A DNA stretch of 64,000 bases from Candidatus Angelobacter sp. Gp1-AA117 (GCA_003223515.1 QHVI01000027.1:38852-102851), one strand, 5' to 3'. Numbered from the stretch's first letter, positions 35,385 to 44,200 are shown. Notes: generated by a model from the sequence alone, not told the origin. Program-made: numbers and translations.

Positions 35385-36128
35385 TTATTTTGGCTTGCTT
35401 GCTGGAGCGCCGGGCATCTTGAAATCACTGTCGTCCACCGGAACGTTGAGTTCGATTTTCTGGACAGTGATCTTGGCCCCCGTCTGCGGATTGCCTTTGG
35501 GCCAGGATTCCGACGAGAACGGGAACATGATGCCGTTGACCGCCTTGTAGGAACCCATTTGGGTCACGCTCTCGCGCATAGAACCGCGGACGAAGATCTG
35601 GCTTTCGCGCTGGATTTCGAGATAGGTATCGGGATCGAAGTAGTAATAGAAGATGTCGCCATTCTTGAGCGTGACCTTCAGCTTATAGGCGTCATCGCCA
35701 TCCACCTGGTCCACGCCCATGTACTCCACGGTATTGCCCTTGCTCTGGTAATCGATAAGCGGGCCATCGAAGTCAGCCTGTTCCTGCAGGCTCTTGAGTT
35801 CATCCTCGCCTATCAGTTCCGGGTCTTTTTTTCCCTGGAATGGCGAAATGCGCCAGCCGGAGGCGCCATCATAGGCGCTTACGGCCGTCATGCCCTGGAT
35901 GGTGAAGCTGGTACGCGTGAAATTGGGGCGCTTTCTCTCATCAGTGGCCGTAGCCTTGAAGCCCATCTGCTCGATCGCGAGCGTCTGCCTTACCGAGGTA
36001 ACGGCTTTGAGTTTCTCCAGGCCGCCACGCGCGGCGATGTTCTTTTGAATGATCTCGTCCGCCGTCTGGGCGGAAGCGCCGATGGAAAGGCAAAACAGGA
36101 CTGCCAGCAGATTTCTCTTTGAAATCAC
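35385..36128 (-). CDS. LolA-like outer-membrane lipoprotein-sorting protein
   Basis: 247 residues from GTG 36128, chosen because AAGGAG lies eight bases upstream; the longer frame to 36167 has no such site. Signal peptide (KRNLLAVLFCLSIGASAQ). The mature part starts TADEIIQKNIAARGGLEKLKAV and alternates beta strands as in LolA/LolB-like half-barrels, with YYYFDPDTYLEIQRES and a late GIMFPFSSESW. Proteins of this group bind lipid or help sort lipoproteins; the same layout is common in acidobacterial DUF-type paralogues. It follows the BNR protein in the same direction, 73 bases apart. Confidence 0.7.
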   Translation of the reverse strand: MISKRNLLAVLFCLSIGASAQTADEIIQKNIAARGGLEKLKAVTSVRQTLAIEQMGFKATATDERKRPNFTRTSFTIQGMTAVSAYDGASGWRISPFQGKKDPELIGEDELKSLQEQADFDGPLIDYQSKGNTVEYMGVDQVDGDDAYKLKVTLKNGDIFYYYFDPDTYLEIQRESQIFVRGSMRESVTQMGSYKAVNGIMFPFSSESWPKGNPQTGAKITVQKIELNVPVDDSDFKMPGAPASKPK

Positions 36129-36230
36129 GTGAAGACTCCTTACTCGCCTGGGGCTGAGAATTGGCACAATTGTAAAGGAAAAAGAGGAGAAAAGTGTTTG
36201 ACGGCAGCAGAGAGGGATTGTTAGCGCTTG

Positions 36231-36747
36231 AATGAAGCCATCAAAATTCTATTGCCCGAGAAGCTGCGTACTGCCGGCAAGACGCTGCGCCTGATCGGCA
36301 TGGGTTCGCAGGTGGATGCCTGGAAGTGGGAATGAACCGTGCCGCCGAGCAGGCCGTGCCCAAAGCCAAGCAGATCTTCCTGCGCGCCGTGACCCATATG
36401 ACCTTCAGCGATGCCCGCCGGATCCTTACCGGCGGAGACACTGCGGCCAGCGACTATTTCAAAACGGCAAAGCACAGATGAGCTGGCGGCGGCCTTTGCT
36501 CCGATTGTCCACCAGGCAATGGAGAACGTGGGCGTGGTGCGGCAATACAACCAGATTATGAAAAATCCCATGGCTGGTTCGCTGGCCAATGACAAGAATT
36601 TCAATCTCGATAATTTACGTTGTCGGCAGAACCCTCGACGGCCTCTTCTACGTGCTCGGCCAGCAAGAGAAGAAGATCCGCACCGACCCGGCAGCGCAGA
36701 CCACAGCGTTATTGAAGGAAGTATTCGGCAAAGTGACTGCAAAATAG
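36231..36747 (+). pseudogene. DUF4197 gene with several frameshifts and lost start
   Basis: Consecutive frames give the DUF4197 pattern: [21 protein letters not shown], then after a shift near 36326 [19 protein letters not shown] and [19 protein letters not shown]. After a shift near 36470 comes [20 protein letters not shown], and after a shift near 36615 YVVGRTLDGLFYVLGQQEKK ending KEVFGKVTAK and TAG at 36747. Three indels break one otherwise continuous protein, and the first 60 or so residues including the signal peptide are absent. Sequence between the shifts is well kept, so decay is recent or the indels are assembly errors. It sits next to a palindromic repeat. Confidence 0.8.
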
Positions 36748-36768
36748 CAGGCATGAGAAACCGCTTTC

Positions 36769-36842
36769 ACCGCAGAGGACGCAGAGAGCGCAGAGGAGTT
36801 GAATTTTGATGTTTCCTCTGCGTTCTCTGCGCCCTCTGCGGT
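36769..36842. repeat. Palindromic dispersed repeat (CGCAGAGG family)
   Basis: Two 29-nt arms (36769-36797 and 36814-36842) are inverted copies with three or fewer mismatches around a 16-nt centre. Each is built of the unit CGCAGAGNN repeated about every 10 bases. Shorter copies occur at 24364, 29315, 37275, 38757, 49050 and 51712, always between genes. Confidence 0.75.
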
Positions 36843-37007
36843 AAAGGCTTTCCTCAGATTTTTTTCAGCCGCACGGAATCTCTGGGGAACCCGTCTGTGC
36901 CAGCGGTCATCGTAATTTCTAAAGACACTCATACCACACCCGGCAGCATCTTTGGGCTGGCCGGCATATTCATCAACTCAAATCAAACCACAACATAAGG
37001 AGCGAAC

Positions 37008-37265
37008 ATGGCAAATACTAACGTCAAGAGTGAAGGGACAGGCCGCTTTCCGATCGACAATCTGACCTATGACATCATCACGTTGATTTATGAGAAGTCC
37101 AAGGGCCTTGAGGCCTATGACAAATACATGAAAGACGCACAGGGCCAGCAGGAATGCGCCCAGTTGTTCCAGCGTTTGCGCCAGCAGGACGAAGAGGCTG
37201 TGCGTGAGCTGAGACAGCACCTGCAGAAGGTAATTGGCAGGGAAGACGTCTCCCGCGCCGCATAA
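37008..37265 (+). CDS. Small helical protein, unknown
   Basis: 85 residues; ATG preceded by AAGGAGCGAAC, an excellent ribosome site. The protein is all-helical and charged: YDIITLIYEKSKGLEAYDKY then an amphipathic RLRQQDEEAVRELRQHLQKV. No signal peptide, cysteine or DNA-binding pattern is present. Its composition resembles small acidobacterial and ferritin-like helical proteins, but no family is assigned. It is monocistronic and flanked on both sides by palindromic repeats. Confidence 0.7.
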   Translation: MANTNVKSEGTGRFPIDNLTYDIITLIYEKSKGLEAYDKYMKDAQGQQECAQLFQRLRQQDEEAVRELRQHLQKVIGREDVSRAA

Positions 37266-37274
37266 GAAAACGGC

Positions 37275-37339
37275 TTTAACCGCAGAGTACGCAGAGAAAG
37301 AACTGAAAAACTCAATCCTCCGCGGCCTCTGCGGTTAAA
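37275..37339. repeat. Palindromic dispersed repeat, second copy
   Basis: TTTAACCGCAGAGTACGCAG at the left and CCTCTGCGGTTAAAG at the right form an imperfect inverted repeat between the helical-protein gene and the convergent FmdB-type gene. It may also end both transcripts. Confidence 0.65.
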
Positions 37340-37348
37340 GATTTTGCT

Positions 37349-37684
37349 TTAATCCTTGGATTTTTTGCTCTCGGTCTTTTTGGGCTTGGCTTCTTTCTTC
37401 TCGCCCGCGCTGTCGCTTTTTTCGGCCTTGTCGGATTTCTCGGATTGCTCGGATTTCTCAGATTTATCAGATTTATCAGAAGAGCTGGACTCAGAACCGG
37501 TCTTCTTCCCGGCGTAGTCGGTTACATACCAGCCGCTGCCTTTGAATTGCACTGCCGGGGCAGAGATCATTTGTTCGACGGGGCCGCCGCATTCCGGACA
37601 CTTCTTCACCATGGGGTCAGAATATTTCTGGATCTTTTCAAACCGATGCTTGCACTTCTTACATTGATATTCGTAAAGGGGCAC
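37349..37684 (-). CDS. FmdB-type zinc-ribbon protein with long charged tail
   Basis: 111 residues. The first 50 are a FmdB/putative regulatory zinc ribbon: MPLYEYQCKKCKHRFE with CxxC, then KKCPECGG with the second CxxC, and the usual PAVQFKGSGWYVTDY ending. The remaining 50 or so residues are an unusual low-complexity tail of Ser, Lys, Asp and Glu (repeated SDKS/SEKS units). Family members are usually 60-90 residues, so the tail is a local extension. No outer regulation is visible. Probably binds zinc; its target is unknown. Confidence 0.85.
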   Translation of the reverse strand: MPLYEYQCKKCKHRFEKIQKYSDPMVKKCPECGGPVEQMISAPAVQFKGSGWYVTDYAGKKTGSESSSSDKSDKSEKSEQSEKSDKAEKSDSAGEKKEAKPKKTESKKSKD

Positions 37685-37867
37685 AGTTCCACCTTTAAAA
37701 GATTCTCTTCAAGTTAGATGCCGATGATTGATTTTACCAGCGGGCCGTCAGGGTTGTTAATTCATCGCTCCGCGATGACGTCTGCCTGAAGGCCCGCGAT
37801 TCGCAAGCGAAACCGCCAGACACTGATACGATAGTGGGTCACTTCAGAGCAGACCCACTACACGCGC

Positions 37868-38731
37868 ATGCACGCAGGCGACAACCCGGGCCGGGGCACG
37901 CTATACATAGTGGCCACTCCCATTGGCAATCTCGAAGACATCACCTACCGGGCGGTGCGCATTCTGAAAGAAGCTGACCTGATCGCCTGCGAAGATACCC
38001 GCCAGACCCGGAAGCTGCTTGACCACTACGGAATCGACAAGCCCACGGTCAGCTATCACGAGCACAACGAAGCCGGGCGCGCCCAGGAACTGATTTCCAG
38101 ACTGGAGCAGGGGCAAACCATCGCGCAGGTCTCGGACGCGGGTATGCCCGGCATCTCCGACCCCGGTTACAGAGTGGTGAAGCTGGCCATCGAGCACGGT
38201 ATTGCGGTGGTGCCGGTGCCCGGTGCCGCGGCGGTGATTACAGCACTCGCGGCCAGCGGATTGCCTACCGATGATTTTGAATTCAAGGGCTTCCTGCCGG
38301 CCAAATCAGGACAACGCAGAACCGCGATGGAGGACATGCGCAACGCCCAGCATACGATCATTTTCTACGAAGCTCCGCACAGGATTCGGGAAGCAATCGA
38401 GGATATCGTTCACACGCTCGGCAGCGACAGGCCAGTGGTGATCGCCCGCGAGCTGACCAAGATCCATGAAGAGTTTATCCGGGGAAGAGCGGCAGAAGTG
38501 CTGAAGCAAATCGCAGAACGGGAATTAAAGGGCGAGATTACGCTGCTCATCGGCAAATCGGAAGGAGGCCCAGGCGCACCCGAGGGCGATCTTCGAACTA
38601 GATTGCAGGAGATCATGCGCGACCAGAAGCTGGACGAGAAAGCGGCGATGAAAATCCTCGCCAAAGAGCGAGGCATAGGCAAGAGCGACTTATATCGCGA
38701 ACTGCAACGCGGGAAACGGGAAAATGGGTAA
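37868..38731 (+). CDS. rsmI: 16S rRNA (cytidine-1402-2'-O)-methyltransferase
   Basis: 287 residues of the tetrapyrrole methylase (SAM-dependent) fold. LYIVATPIGNLEDITYRAV, CEDTRQTRKLLDHYGI, VSDAGMPGISDPGYRVV and VPGAAAVITALAASGLP are diagnostic of RsmI. KGFLPAK and FYEAPHRI follow. It methylates the 2'-O of C1402 in the 30S decoding centre. The C-terminal 50 residues include the usual helical DEKAAMKILAKERG segment. The gene ends with GGGTAAATGGGTAAATGAAC, related to the repeat at 44201-44295. Single gene; no mraZ/W neighbours here. Confidence 0.95.
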   Translation: MHAGDNPGRGTLYIVATPIGNLEDITYRAVRILKEADLIACEDTRQTRKLLDHYGIDKPTVSYHEHNEAGRAQELISRLEQGQTIAQVSDAGMPGISDPGYRVVKLAIEHGIAVVPVPGAAAVITALAASGLPTDDFEFKGFLPAKSGQRRTAMEDMRNAQHTIIFYEAPHRIREAIEDIVHTLGSDRPVVIARELTKIHEEFIRGRAAEVLKQIAERELKGEITLLIGKSEGGPGAPEGDLRTRLQEIMRDQKLDEKAAMKILAKERGIGKSDLYRELQRGKRENG

Positions 38732-38804
38732 ATGGGTAAATGAACCTCAATCCATTTTTAACCGCAAAGGACGCAAAGGTAGCAAGATAGAAAGACGTTC
38801 GGTT

Positions 38805-39326
38805 TCACTCTGCGACACTGGTGTGATCGTGCACGATGTGCCAGCCGTCATCGATTCGCTTCACAATGAGCGTGAACAAACCGTGCGGCTGCTTACCGTC
38901 TGACATGGTCAGATGCCATTTGCCGGTGACCACGGCGGCGCGGCGGCTGAGCAGATCGATGTTCAGGTCCTGAAAATCCAATTTGCCCATCTCTTTGCCT
39001 TCGCCCTGATAGCGCTGCTGGTAGCGTAGTAACGTTGGTTCCCATCCTTTAGTCACCGTCCCGCCAGAAAAGAAGGTGAGATCGGGAGAGTGCCAGTAGC
39101 CTTTCATGTAGCCCTGCAGATTGCCATGGTTCCAGGCCTCCACCTGGGAGACCAGCACGTGCTTGATTGCCTCTTCCAACTGCTGGCGCTGGTCTACCTC
39201 GATTTCAGGCTGCTGGGTTTGGCTGTTTGCTTGCACCTGAGTAGTGGCTGGTCTGGGTTGACCCGGCGTTTGTGAACCGGTTGTGATGCAAAACAGGGAT
39301 AAACAGGCGGCTAAAGTTTTGAACAT
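38805..39326 (-). CDS. Secreted NTF2/SnoaL-like (DUF4440) protein
   Basis: 173 residues with a signal peptide (LAACLSLFCITTGSQTPG). After a Gln-rich linker (residues about 25-45) a cone-shaped NTF2-like domain follows: AIKHVLVSQVEAWNHGNLQGYM with the W-N-x-G turn, SPDLTFFSGG, WEPTLLRYQQRY and a last strand WHIVHDHTSV. This matches the DUF4440/SnoaL-like family, which binds small molecules or has ketosteroid-isomerase-like folds. No catalytic assignment is possible. Convergent with rsmI. Confidence 0.8.
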   Translation of the reverse strand: MFKTLAACLSLFCITTGSQTPGQPRPATTQVQANSQTQQPEIEVDQRQQLEEAIKHVLVSQVEAWNHGNLQGYMKGYWHSPDLTFFSGGTVTKGWEPTLLRYQQRYQGEGKEMGKLDFQDLNIDLLSRRAAVVTGKWHLTMSDGKQPHGLFTLIVKRIDDGWHIVHDHTSVAE

Positions 39327-39568
39327 GAAGGCATTGTAAGCCGCCAGCGGGAACCGGTAAGGTACTTTTTACATGCGCCTTTTATGTACCTAGGGTAAAG
39401 ATATGCGTGATTCATAGTATGACCCTACGTTGACCTAGCGGCAGAATTGCTGTATTTTTCGCCTCAAAGGTATTCTGTCCTTCCGGACGAGTCCGTACAG
39501 GCAGACCCCGAACTTCTCCCCCAAGTTAGAGTCCGCACCGCCGTAGTGTGTCGCGAGCAGAGGCCGTG

Positions 39569-41560
39569 ATGTCTTTAGAAAAAATCGGCAGGTATGAGGT
39601 CGTCAGCGAGCTTGGGCGCGGCGCGATGGGCGTGGTGTACAAGGCGCTGGATCCCACTATCGGACGCACGGTTGCCCTCAAAACCATGCGCATCGACGTG
39701 CATGGACTGGAAACCGAAGACATCCTCCGGCGCTTCAAGAATGAGGCCCGCGCAGCCGGCGTGCTCAATCATCCCAATATCGTCACCATCTATGACGCGG
39801 CTGAGCAGGACGGCACCTTCTACATGGCCATGGAATACATGGAAGGCACCACGCTGCATTCCATCATGGCCGAGCAGCGTGTTCTTGCGCCCGAAGAGAT
39901 CATTCAGATTTCGCGCCAGGTTTGCAAAGGCCTGGATTACGCGCATTCGCACGGAATCGTTCATCGCGACATCAAGCCCGCCAATATGATGATCACCGCC
40001 AACGGCACGGTGAAGATCATGGACTTCGGCATTGCCAAGGCCGGTGGCAGCATGACCAACACCGGGCAGGTGCTGGGCACGCCGAATTACATGTCGCCGG
40101 AGCAGGTGAAGGGCAAACCTCTGGATGGCCGCTCCGATCTTTTCAGTTTTGGCGTGATGCTCTACGAAATGGTCACAGGCGAAAAGCCATTCGTAGGCCA
40201 GAACATAACTACCATTATTTATAAGATCGTTCATGAGAACCCCATTCCGCCGCGTGACCTCGATGTAACCATTCATCCGGGATTAAGCGCCGTAGTGACC
40301 AAGGCATTGGCAAAACCTCCGGACGAGCGCTACCAGTCAGGCGCGGAACTGGCGCATGATCTTGAGAACTACAAGTCGGTCGACCTGAACCTGAATCCCA
40401 CCACGGCGATGTCAGCCGCGCAAGCCGAAAACACACAGGTGCTGGCGGGGAACTCAGGCTTTCAGGCAGTCGGAGTCGCTCCGGCAAAATCAAAAACTGC
40501 GACCATAGATCGCCCGCCTACCACCAGCGTGTATTCACCCAAGCGCGGATTTCTTGAAGTGGCGATCATTACGGTGTTGTTGATCGCCGCGACCATCGGC
40601 GGACTGGGCTATTACCGCTATCGCGCATGGGTCAGAGTGCAACAGCAGGCAGAGCGCGAATTACAAGAGGCGCGCAAGGTAGAAGCCGAGGCGCGCCAGG
40701 AGCGGGCTGCCGCCTCAACAGCTAAAGCCACCGAAGCCGCCTCACAGCCTGTAGCGCCGCCTCCGGTAGTTGAGCCATCGCCGAAGAAAGAGCAAGAGAA
40801 GCCGCGTGCAAAAAAAACGCCCGCTTCGCCGAACAAGATTTACAGCAATCAGGGGGAGTTGCGCTTCGTCTCCCAGCCTGATGGCGCAAAGGTTGAGGTC
40901 GATCACTGGACCGAACCTACCTGGGTTACGCCTTTCAAGGCCTCTAATCTGGCGGCAGGCAAGCACACCGTCAGCTTCTCCAAGCCCGGCTACATGGAGG
41001 TTTCACGCACTATCGATGTGGCGAGCGGCAAGAGCCTGCAGATAGATGCGCAATTGAAACTTGCAGTGGCCATGGTTACGGTCACCAGCACGCCGCCGGG
41101 CGCCAACATCCTCATAGACGGCAAAGATACCGGCAAGACCACTCCCGCAGAATTGCAGCTTGAAAAAGGCGAGCACACGCTGCTCATCCGCAAGCGTGGA
41201 TATAAAGAGGAAACCTTCAAGGAGACCATGGCAGAAGGGCAGTTGCTGAGCTTTTCCCCGGTGCTGCCGCCTTTGCAGGTGGAACCGATGCCGCGTGCGG
41301 GAGGGTTGCGCAAATTGTTTGGCGGCGGCGATGCAATCCCCGCCGGCAAAGGGCTGCTATCGATTCGCACCCAGCCGGAAGGCGCAACCATCGTCATCCG
41401 TGATCAAGTGCTATCAGAAAAGACCAATGCCCGCCTTCTGGTGGATCCCGGAACATATGACGTCATTCTCAAAATGGATGGCTACAAGCCTCTCCTCCGC
41501 ACCATCAACGTTGCCAGAGGCAAGCAGGGCTACATAGACGATACTCTGGAAAAGCGCTGA
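39569..41560 (+). CDS. Ser/Thr protein kinase with three PEGA domains
   Basis: 663 residues from ATG 39569 (AGAGGCC upstream; GTG 39548 adds seven). Kinase domain about 5-270: glycine loop GRGAMGVVYKAL, catalytic lysine in VALKTM, HRDIKPANMM, DFGIA and PNYMSPEQVKG, all intact, so an active PknB-type kinase. One TM helix (about 330-350) follows, then a charged Ala/Glu-rich coiled coil and a Pro-rich linker. Three PEGA domains end the protein (about 425-490, 500-565 and 600-660), each with SxPxGAxVxxD-like strands, on the outer side of the membrane. PEGA domains probably bind envelope ligands. Ten bases upstream of the FHA-cyclase gene. Confidence 0.9.
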   Translation: MSLEKIGRYEVVSELGRGAMGVVYKALDPTIGRTVALKTMRIDVHGLETEDILRRFKNEARAAGVLNHPNIVTIYDAAEQDGTFYMAMEYMEGTTLHSIMAEQRVLAPEEIIQISRQVCKGLDYAHSHGIVHRDIKPANMMITANGTVKIMDFGIAKAGGSMTNTGQVLGTPNYMSPEQVKGKPLDGRSDLFSFGVMLYEMVTGEKPFVGQNITTIIYKIVHENPIPPRDLDVTIHPGLSAVVTKALAKPPDERYQSGAELAHDLENYKSVDLNLNPTTAMSAAQAENTQVLAGNSGFQAVGVAPAKSKTATIDRPPTTSVYSPKRGFLEVAIITVLLIAATIGGLGYYRYRAWVRVQQQAERELQEARKVEAEARQERAAASTAKATEAASQPVAPPPVVEPSPKKEQEKPRAKKTPASPNKIYSNQGELRFVSQPDGAKVEVDHWTEPTWVTPFKASNLAAGKHTVSFSKPGYMEVSRTIDVASGKSLQIDAQLKLAVAMVTVTSTPPGANILIDGKDTGKTTPAELQLEKGEHTLLIRKRGYKEETFKETMAEGQLLSFSPVLPPLQVEPMPRAGGLRKLFGGGDAIPAGKGLLSIRTQPEGATIVIRDQVLSEKTNARLLVDPGTYDVILKMDGYKPLLRTINVARGKQGYIDDTLEKR

Positions 41561-41570
41561 GCGTTGATTC

Positions 41571-43211
41571 ATGTCACGGCTGATTATCTCGTCGCCAGAC
41601 GGCAAGAGAGGCATTCTCGAACTCCACAAGCCTGTCATCACCATTGGCCGCGGCAATGCCAACGACCTGGTGCTGAATGATTCAAGCGTCAGCCGCCTTC
41701 ACGCTGTCGTAAAGCTCACCGGAGATTCGATCATGATTGCCGATCGGGGCAGCACTAACGGCGTAGTGCTGAACGGCGAACGCATCTCTGACGAGACCGA
41801 ACTGAAGAACGGCGACATTGCCGTGCTGGGCAGTTACGAATTGCGCCTGGAGCACGTAGACAGCAAAGACCTGCTGGTACGCAAGGCGGATATTCCTTCC
41901 ACCCTGAACCAGATCATTCGCGGCGGCGGCGAGCGCATCGTGCTGCCGGAAAGGATCAAACTCTCTGACAGCGCGCTTACCGACCTGGTCAACAAGATCA
42001 AGAAGCTGGAGCGTGAAAACTATCTCCTGACCGTACTCTATGATGCGGGCAAAGCGCTCAACACGAAACTTTCCATAGACGATATCAGCGAGCAGGTCAT
42101 CTCCCTCTCGTTTCGCATTCAGGGCGTGGAGCGCGGCTTCGTGATGATCTTCAATGAGGCCGGCGAGGTCTCGCGGCAATCTGAGGTGCGCTACCGCAAT
42201 CCACAGAACTCGGCCAACCAGCCCATTATCCTGAGCAGCAGCGTGCTTGAGCTGATTCGCAAAGAGCAGCAGCCCATCCTCATTGAAGACGTGAGTTCCG
42301 ACGAGCGTTTTCGCGGCAGCGAGAGCATCAGGATTTCCGGCTTGCGTTCCGCCATGTGCGCGCCGCTGCTGGGCACGAACCGCCTGTTCGGCATTGTCTA
42401 CGTGGATAACCTCGAGAAAAGCTCGGCCTTTACCCAGGAAGAGTTGAACATCTTCGCGCTGATTGCCGCCCAGGCCGGTTCGGCCATCGATAATGCCATG
42501 TCTCACCAGAAGATAGCCCAGCAGGCCCTGCAGCGTTCTGCCCTGGAGCGCTTCCTCTCGCCTGAAGTGGCAGAGATGGTGGTGGCCAACCCCGATATCC
42601 GGCTGGGCGGCGTGAACCAGAAAGTCACGGTGATGTTTGCCGACATTCGCGGCTTCACTCCCATGAGTGAAAAGCTGGAGCCGGAGCAGGTGGTCGAGGT
42701 TCTGAATGAGTACTTCACCCGCGTAACCGATGTGATCTTCGACTACGGAGGCACTCTGGATAAATACATTGGCGATGCCGTGATGGCGGTCTTCGGAGCG
42801 CCCATCTCCAAAGGCAACGATGCCGCCAACGCCGTGAACGCCGCCATTCAGATTCAGCGGCTGCTGATCGAGTTGAACCGCGACGCCGCTACCCGCCGCT
42901 GGCCCGAGCTGCGCGTGGGAATTGGTATCAATACCGGGATCGTGACCGCCGGAAATATCGGCTCGCCGCGCAGAATTGATTACACCGTGATCGGCGATAC
43001 GGTGAACACGGCTTCGCGGCTGATGTCGAACGCCGCCGGAAGCCAGATTCTCATTTCGCAATCGACAGCGGGTGAGGTCGGCTCAGGATTTAATATGAAG
43101 CCACTGCCGCCGCTGCTGGTGAAAGGCCGTTCCGAGCCGGTGAAGGTCTTCGATGTGAAGTGGGCAGAGACGGTGCAAACCAAGACTCTGCGCAAGGCAA
43201 AGGCGCGGTAG
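41571..43211 (+). CDS. FHA-GAF adenylate cyclase
   Basis: 546 residues. An FHA domain (about 20-90; ITIGRGNANDLVLNDSSVSR..HAVV) should read phosphothreonine. A GAF domain (about 160-305) may sense a small molecule or redox state. The class III cyclase domain (about 345-520) has VMFADIRGFT with a metal Asp, GDAVMAVFGAP with the second, LDKYIGD (substrate Lys) and RRIDYTVIGDTVNTASRL (substrate Asp), the pattern for ATP, not GTP. The gene follows the PEGA kinase by 10 bases and is probably co-transcribed. The kinase can phosphorylate a partner that FHA binds, linking an envelope signal to cAMP. Confidence 0.92.
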   Translation: MSRLIISSPDGKRGILELHKPVITIGRGNANDLVLNDSSVSRLHAVVKLTGDSIMIADRGSTNGVVLNGERISDETELKNGDIAVLGSYELRLEHVDSKDLLVRKADIPSTLNQIIRGGGERIVLPERIKLSDSALTDLVNKIKKLERENYLLTVLYDAGKALNTKLSIDDISEQVISLSFRIQGVERGFVMIFNEAGEVSRQSEVRYRNPQNSANQPIILSSSVLELIRKEQQPILIEDVSSDERFRGSESIRISGLRSAMCAPLLGTNRLFGIVYVDNLEKSSAFTQEELNIFALIAAQAGSAIDNAMSHQKIAQQALQRSALERFLSPEVAEMVVANPDIRLGGVNQKVTVMFADIRGFTPMSEKLEPEQVVEVLNEYFTRVTDVIFDYGGTLDKYIGDAVMAVFGAPISKGNDAANAVNAAIQIQRLLIELNRDAATRRWPELRVGIGINTGIVTAGNIGSPRRIDYTVIGDTVNTASRLMSNAAGSQILISQSTAGEVGSGFNMKPLPPLLVKGRSEPVKVFDVKWAETVQTKTLRKAKAR

Positions 43212-43258
43212 GTATTTCCCTGGAAGGTCGGGCTAGTTCCCGCCCTCCAATGGAAGCG

Positions 43259-43411
43259 CTACTTGGACCTGTCTGTACATGTCATGGTGTCTGGGCAAAC
43301 CGTAAGAGTGAGAGACATGGTGTCACTCTCGTTATGCGACACACCAATATTTCGTAAATTCAGATTTCGTAACGTTTCCTGATGTAGCTCAAGCTTTTTC
43401 TTCCCGTTCAT
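43259..43411 (-). CDS. Class I lanthipeptide-like precursor peptide, orphan
   Basis: A 50-residue peptide. ATG 43411 is preceded by GGGAGGTCACT, a strong ribosome site; a longer in-frame start at 43468 lacks one. The N-terminus KKKLELHQETLRNL fits the leader pattern (K-L-x-L-x-x-E-T-L-R-x-L) of class I lanthipeptide precursors from Acidobacteria and Bacteroidota. The core is Ser/Thr-rich with two cysteines (SLTLTVCPDTMTCTDRSK), suitable for dehydration and thioether rings. No double-Gly or Gly-Ala cleavage site is clear. No LanB, LanC or transporter lies in the window, so modifying enzymes would be elsewhere. Family call is from the leader pattern alone. Confidence 0.65.
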   Translation of the reverse strand: MNGKKKLELHQETLRNLNLRNIGVSHNESDTMSLTLTVCPDTMTCTDRSK

Positions 43412-43561
43412 AGTGACCTCCCATTCGGTGGATCGCCGGGGTGTGGATTCTACCACGGGTGCATCCATGCTGACGTTATAGCCATTACCCGTATGAAAAA
43501 CAAAAAGGAGGCGCTACCGGCGCGCCGCCCAAGATTGCACGTAAAGAATTCTTTATAAACA

Positions 43562-43593
43562 GCACAAAGCCCGGCTCACGCCGGGCTTTGTGC
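43562..43593 (-). terminator. Hairpin terminator after the HhH gene
   Basis: GCACAAAGCCCGGC and its complement form a perfect 14-bp stem around TCAC. It lies 18 bases after the stop of the HhH gene. The U-run is short, with TTTATAAAGAA further on. Confidence 0.75.
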
Positions 43594-43610
43594 CGATGCT
43601 GTGAACAATA

Positions 43611-44117
43611 TTATTTCGGCGTAGTTGAGCCGCTGCCTTTTTTATCTTTTCCCTTCTTGCTGCCGCCTTTGTCACTGCTGCTGCCGCTGCTGGCGCTGGA
43701 ACGACTGCCAGCGGCGGTGTTCTGGTGAGCGATGATCTGGTCCTGAATCTTGTCGTAAGTAGCTTTGGGAATGATCTTCTTGGTCAGCAGGTCGCGCTTG
43801 GTCTTGTACGGGCGTCCATCGATGATCTTCTGCGAGTAGGCGTCACCGATTCCCGGCAGCGCCTGCAGTTCTTCTTTGCTGGCGGAGTTGATGTCTACTT
43901 TCTTGCTGCTGCTGGTGCTTCCACTCTTGTCTGAAGTGCTGGAAGTGCTGCTTGAAGATTTGCTGCTCTTCCCGCTCTTTCTTTTTTTGCTGGTATCACT
44001 GGAACCCGTTTGCGAGGAGCTTGAGCCTGAACTGGAACCTTGAGCAAACCCCAGAGTTGTGAACAGTATGGCTGCACATACAATTGCGAGCAGCCGGTTC
44101 GCACGTTTGCGGATCAT
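43611..44117 (-). CDS. Secreted ComEA-like helix-hairpin-helix protein
   Basis: 168 residues with a signal peptide ([18 protein letters not shown]). A long Ser/Lys-rich linker (about 26-72) precedes a single helix-hairpin-helix: [38 protein letters not shown], the ComEA family signature, then [13 protein letters not shown] second Ser/Gly/Lys tail follows. ComEA-like proteins bind DNA nonspecifically in the envelope during uptake. The basic flanks here could add to DNA binding. No other competence genes are near. Followed by a terminator. Confidence 0.85.
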   Translation of the reverse strand: MIRKRANRLLAIVCAAILFTTLGFAQGSSSGSSSSQTGSSDTSKKRKSGKSSKSSSSTSSTSDKSGSTSSSKKVDINSASKEELQALPGIGDAYSQKIIDGRPYKTKRDLLTKKIIPKATYDKIQDQIIAHQNTAAGSRSSASSGSSSDKGGSKKGKDKKGSGSTTPK

Positions 44118-44200
44118 AGAGAATCTCCTTCAAAGAAAGAATTCCTGATTAGAGATACTGTATTGCTGCAAGAGAGTGTGTTGCAAGTGAGGGTAAGGAT

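Noticed and set aside
41682..43061. 459-codon open frame antisense to the FHA cyclase
   Set aside because: Lies wholly inside a well-supported gene, His/Gly/Val-rich with no domain; a shadow frame of high-GC codons.
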